DNA of 6,970 bases, from positions 1 through 6,970 of the forward strand of contig NZ_CALKTL010000108.1 in NCBI RefSeq assembly GCF_937997405.1, written 5' to 3'. The position numbers and the translations under genes are program-made. This stretch comes from an uncultured Campylobacter sp. Its GTDB lineage: Bacteria; Campylobacterota; Campylobacteria; Campylobacterales; Campylobacteraceae. The notes beneath the pieces were generated by a model, which saw only the letters and a list, made by a program, of their open reading frames with translations, was not told the origin of the DNA and did no database searches. Of this stretch, positions 5,190 to 6,970 are shown piece after piece; position 1 is the first letter of the stretch; every line of letters begins with the position of its first letter.

Positions 5190-6970
5190 CTATTCGACTT
5201 CGGCGTCGATGACGTCGTCGTCTTTTTTACCGCCGTTTGCACCGCTGCTTTGCGATCCGCCCTGATTTGCGCTGGCAGCCTTGTATAGATCCTCGGCGAC
5301 CTTGCTTAGAGCTTCTACTTTGGAGTTTATCGCTTCTTTGCTCGCGTTTTCATCCTTTAGCACGGCTTTTAGATCATTTAGCGCGCCTTCGATCTTAGCG
5401 CGTAGATCGCTCGGTACCTTCTCGCCCATCTCGCTTAGGCTCTTTTCGGTTTGATGTGCGATGCTGTCGGCTTGGTTGCGCGCTTCGACGGTCTCTTTGC
5501 GCTTGTTGTCTTCCTCTTTGTGAAGCTCGGCATCCTTCACCATCTTATCGATTTCGGCATCGCTTAAGCCGCTTGAGCCGGTGATGCGGATATCGGTTGC
5601 CTTGCCGGTGGCTTTGTCTTTTGCCGAAACGGTTAAAATTCCGTTCGCATCGATGTTAAATTCTACCTCGATCTGCGGCACTCCGCGAGGAGCAGGCATG
5701 ATGCCCTCTAAATTGAAATTTCCTAGCGATTTATTGTCTTTCGCAAACTCGCGCTCGCCTTGCAAGACGTTGATCGTAACGGCGCTTTGGTTATCCTCTG
5801 CAGTCGAGAAGGTTTGAGATTTTTTCGTAGGTATCGTAGTTCCCTTCTCGATGATCTTAGTCATCACGCCGCCCAGGGTTTCGATGCCGAGGCTTAGCGG
5901 AGTGACGTCGAGTAGTAGCACGTCTTTTACGTCGCCTTTGATGACCGCGCCTTGGATCGCTGCACCGATCGCTACGACTTCGTCAGGGTTTACGCTCTTA
6001 TTTAGCTCCTTGCCGAAAGCCTTTTTGACCTCCTCTTGCACTAAAGGCACGCGCGTCGAGCCGCCAACCATGACGACTTCTTTGATGTCGTTCATGCTAA
6101 GACCTGCGTCGCTTACAACCTTTTTAAGCGTGCTTATGGTCTCATCTACCAAAGAATCGATCATGCTTTCAAATTTAGCTCTAGTGATGGTTTTCATCAG
6201 GTGCTTTGGACCTGTAGCATCAGCGGTAATGAAAGGTAAATTTACCGTCGTTTCCATCGCGCTACTTAGCTCTTTTTTGGCGTTTTCCGCAGCCTCTTTT
6301 AGGCGTTGCATAGCCATGACATCGCCGCGCAAGTCGATGCCTGTTTCAGATTGAAATTCCGAGGTTAAAAAGTCGATCAGCTTGTTATCGAAATCATCGC
6401 CGCCCAAAAATGCATTACCGCCGGTAGCTAAAACTTCTACGACGCTATCGCCAGTTTCTAGCACGGTTACGTCGAACGTACCACCGCCTAGATCGTAAAC
6501 GACGATCTTTTCGGATTCTTTTTTATCCAGTCCATACGCAAGCGCTGCTGCGGTCGGCTCGTTGATGATGCGTTTTACGTCCAAACCGGCGATGCGGCCT
6601 GCGTCTTTGGTGGCTTGACGTTGGCTGTCGTTGAAGTAGGCCGGAACGGTAATCACGGCTTCGGTTACTTTTTCGCCCAAGTAAGATTCGGCGGCTTCTT
6701 TCATTTTACGCAGGACTTCTGCGGAAACTTGCGGCGGAGACAGCTCTTTGCCTTGCGCTTTCACCCATGCGTCGCCGTTGTTGGCTTTGATGATTTCGAA
6801 AGGCATGGATTCGATGTCGCGTTGGACTTCTTTGTCTTCAAATTTATGACCGATCAAACGTTTTACAGCGTAGATGGTGTTTTTAGCGTTGGTTACCGCT
6901 TGGCGTTTTGCAGGCGCGCCGACGAGGATTTCGCCGCCGTCCAAATAAGCGATAACGGAAGGAGTGGTGC
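5190..6970 (-). CDS. dnaK: Chaperone protein DnaK (Hsp70), 5'-partial, mosaic
   Basis: Cytosolic ATP-driven chaperone acting with DnaJ and GrpE. About 592 residues are visible, from TTPSVIAY at the right edge to the end. Roughly 35-40 N-terminal residues, including the first phosphate loop, lie outside. The TTG at 6944 is an internal Leu codon, not the start. Numbering from it: VPAYFNDSQRQATKDAGRIAG (100-120), EPTAAALAYG (129-138), phosphate-2 YDLGGGTFD (150-158), GGDDFD (181-186), adenosine motif VMVGGSTRVP (291-300), interdomain linker DVLLLDVTPLSLG (341-353), substrate-binding beta domain to about 455, helical lid to about 555, then a Gly/Ser/Asn linker and DDDVIDAEVE at the C-terminus. 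Residues up to about 140 look neisserial and the rest Campylobacter-like (see findings). In Campylobacter hrcA-grpE usually precede dnaK, which would be to the right. Confidence 0.97.
   Translation of the reverse strand, partial: TTPSVIAYLDGGEILVGAPAKRQAVTNAKNTIYAVKRLIGHKFEDKEVQRDIESMPFEIIKANNGDAWVKAQGKELSPPQVSAEVLRKMKEAAESYLGEKVTEAVITVPAYFNDSQRQATKDAGRIAGLDVKRIINEPTAAALAYGLDKKESEKIVVYDLGGGTFDVTVLETGDSVVEVLATGGNAFLGGDDFDNKLIDFLTSEFQSETGIDLRGDVMAMQRLKEAAENAKKELSSAMETTVNLPFITADATGPKHLMKTITRAKFESMIDSLVDETISTLKKVVSDAGLSMNDIKEVVMVGGSTRVPLVQEEVKKAFGKELNKSVNPDEVVAIGAAIQGAVIKGDVKDVLLLDVTPLSLGIETLGGVMTKIIEKGTTIPTKKSQTFSTAEDNQSAVTINVLQGEREFAKDNKSLGNFNLEGIMPAPRGVPQIEVEFNIDANGILTVSAKDKATGKATDIRITGSSGLSDAEIDKMVKDAELHKEEDNKRKETVEARNQADSIAHQTEKSLSEMGEKVPSDLRAKIEGALNDLKAVLKDENASKEAINSKVEALSKVAEDLYKAASANQGGSQSSGANGGKKDDDVIDAEVE
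6530..6970 (-). other. Putatively foreign (Neisseriaceae-like) 5' segment of dnaK
   Basis: This part encodes a protein that, from memory, is nearly identical to neisserial DnaK, for example IESMPFEIIKANNGDAW and GKELSPPQVSAEVLRKMK. Campylobacter DnaK as I recall it reads quite differently here (RNG-type loop, TPQEISAKVLMKLKEDAE). Leu codons among the first seven are TTG, CTG or CTC, with no CTA/TTA. Immediately after the junction CTA and TTA appear (DLGGG, VLET, VLAT). The segment runs out of the window, so its other end is unknown. Confidence 0.65.

Noticed and set aside
6942..6944. TTG as start of dnaK
   Set aside because: The codons before it read TTPSVIAY, the conserved DnaK sequence, so the gene continues past the window edge.
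6530..6970. Neisserial DNA uptake sequence in the foreign-looking dnaK segment
   Set aside because: No exact GCCGTCTGAA or its complement was found. GCCGTCCAAA near 6936-6945 is only a partial match and is explained by the LDGG codons.

Overview
The window looks like chromosomal DNA of a relatively GC-rich Campylobacter. The oral or human-associated group (C. gracilis, C. rectus, C. showae, C. curvus) is my guess from composition; no species can be assigned by eye. The evidence is a divergent tungstate-uptake locus (tupA opposite tupB-tupC) laid out as I remember it for C. jejuni, Campylobacter-type residues over most of DnaK, and AAATTT/AATTTC-rich spacers.

Layout, left to right: (1) a class V PLP-dependent aminotransferase / cysteine desulfurase-family gene on the + strand, cut by the left edge and ending at 1258; (2) a 492-bp non-coding spacer rich in AATT cores; (3) tupC (ATPase) and tupB (permease) on the - strand, joined by an ATGA overlap; (4) a 70-bp divergent control region with a perfect 19-bp palindrome containing an extended -10 box on + and a near match on -; (5) tupA (periplasmic tungstate-binding protein) on the + strand, closed by a strong intrinsic terminator; (6) a spacer of about 460 bp with no recognisable gene; (7) dnaK on the - strand, cut by the right edge.

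How the genes work together: TupA captures tungstate in the periplasm, TupB forms the membrane channel and TupC powers import. In Campylobacter, tungstate feeds tungsto/molybdo-enzymes such as formate dehydrogenase. The aminotransferase and dnaK have no evident link to this system.

Two things stand out. First, TupC carries an N-terminal extension of about 125 residues ahead of its ABC domain. It is built from an in-frame 15-bp minisatellite (19 pentapeptide units, Asn-Ser/Phe core), including a nested 30-bp triplication. Second, DnaK is a mosaic: its first ~150 visible residues and their codon use look neisserial, and the rest is typically Campylobacter, with a junction near 6520-6555. That is either an inter-phylum recombination in an essential chaperone gene or a chimeric assembly join close to the window edge.
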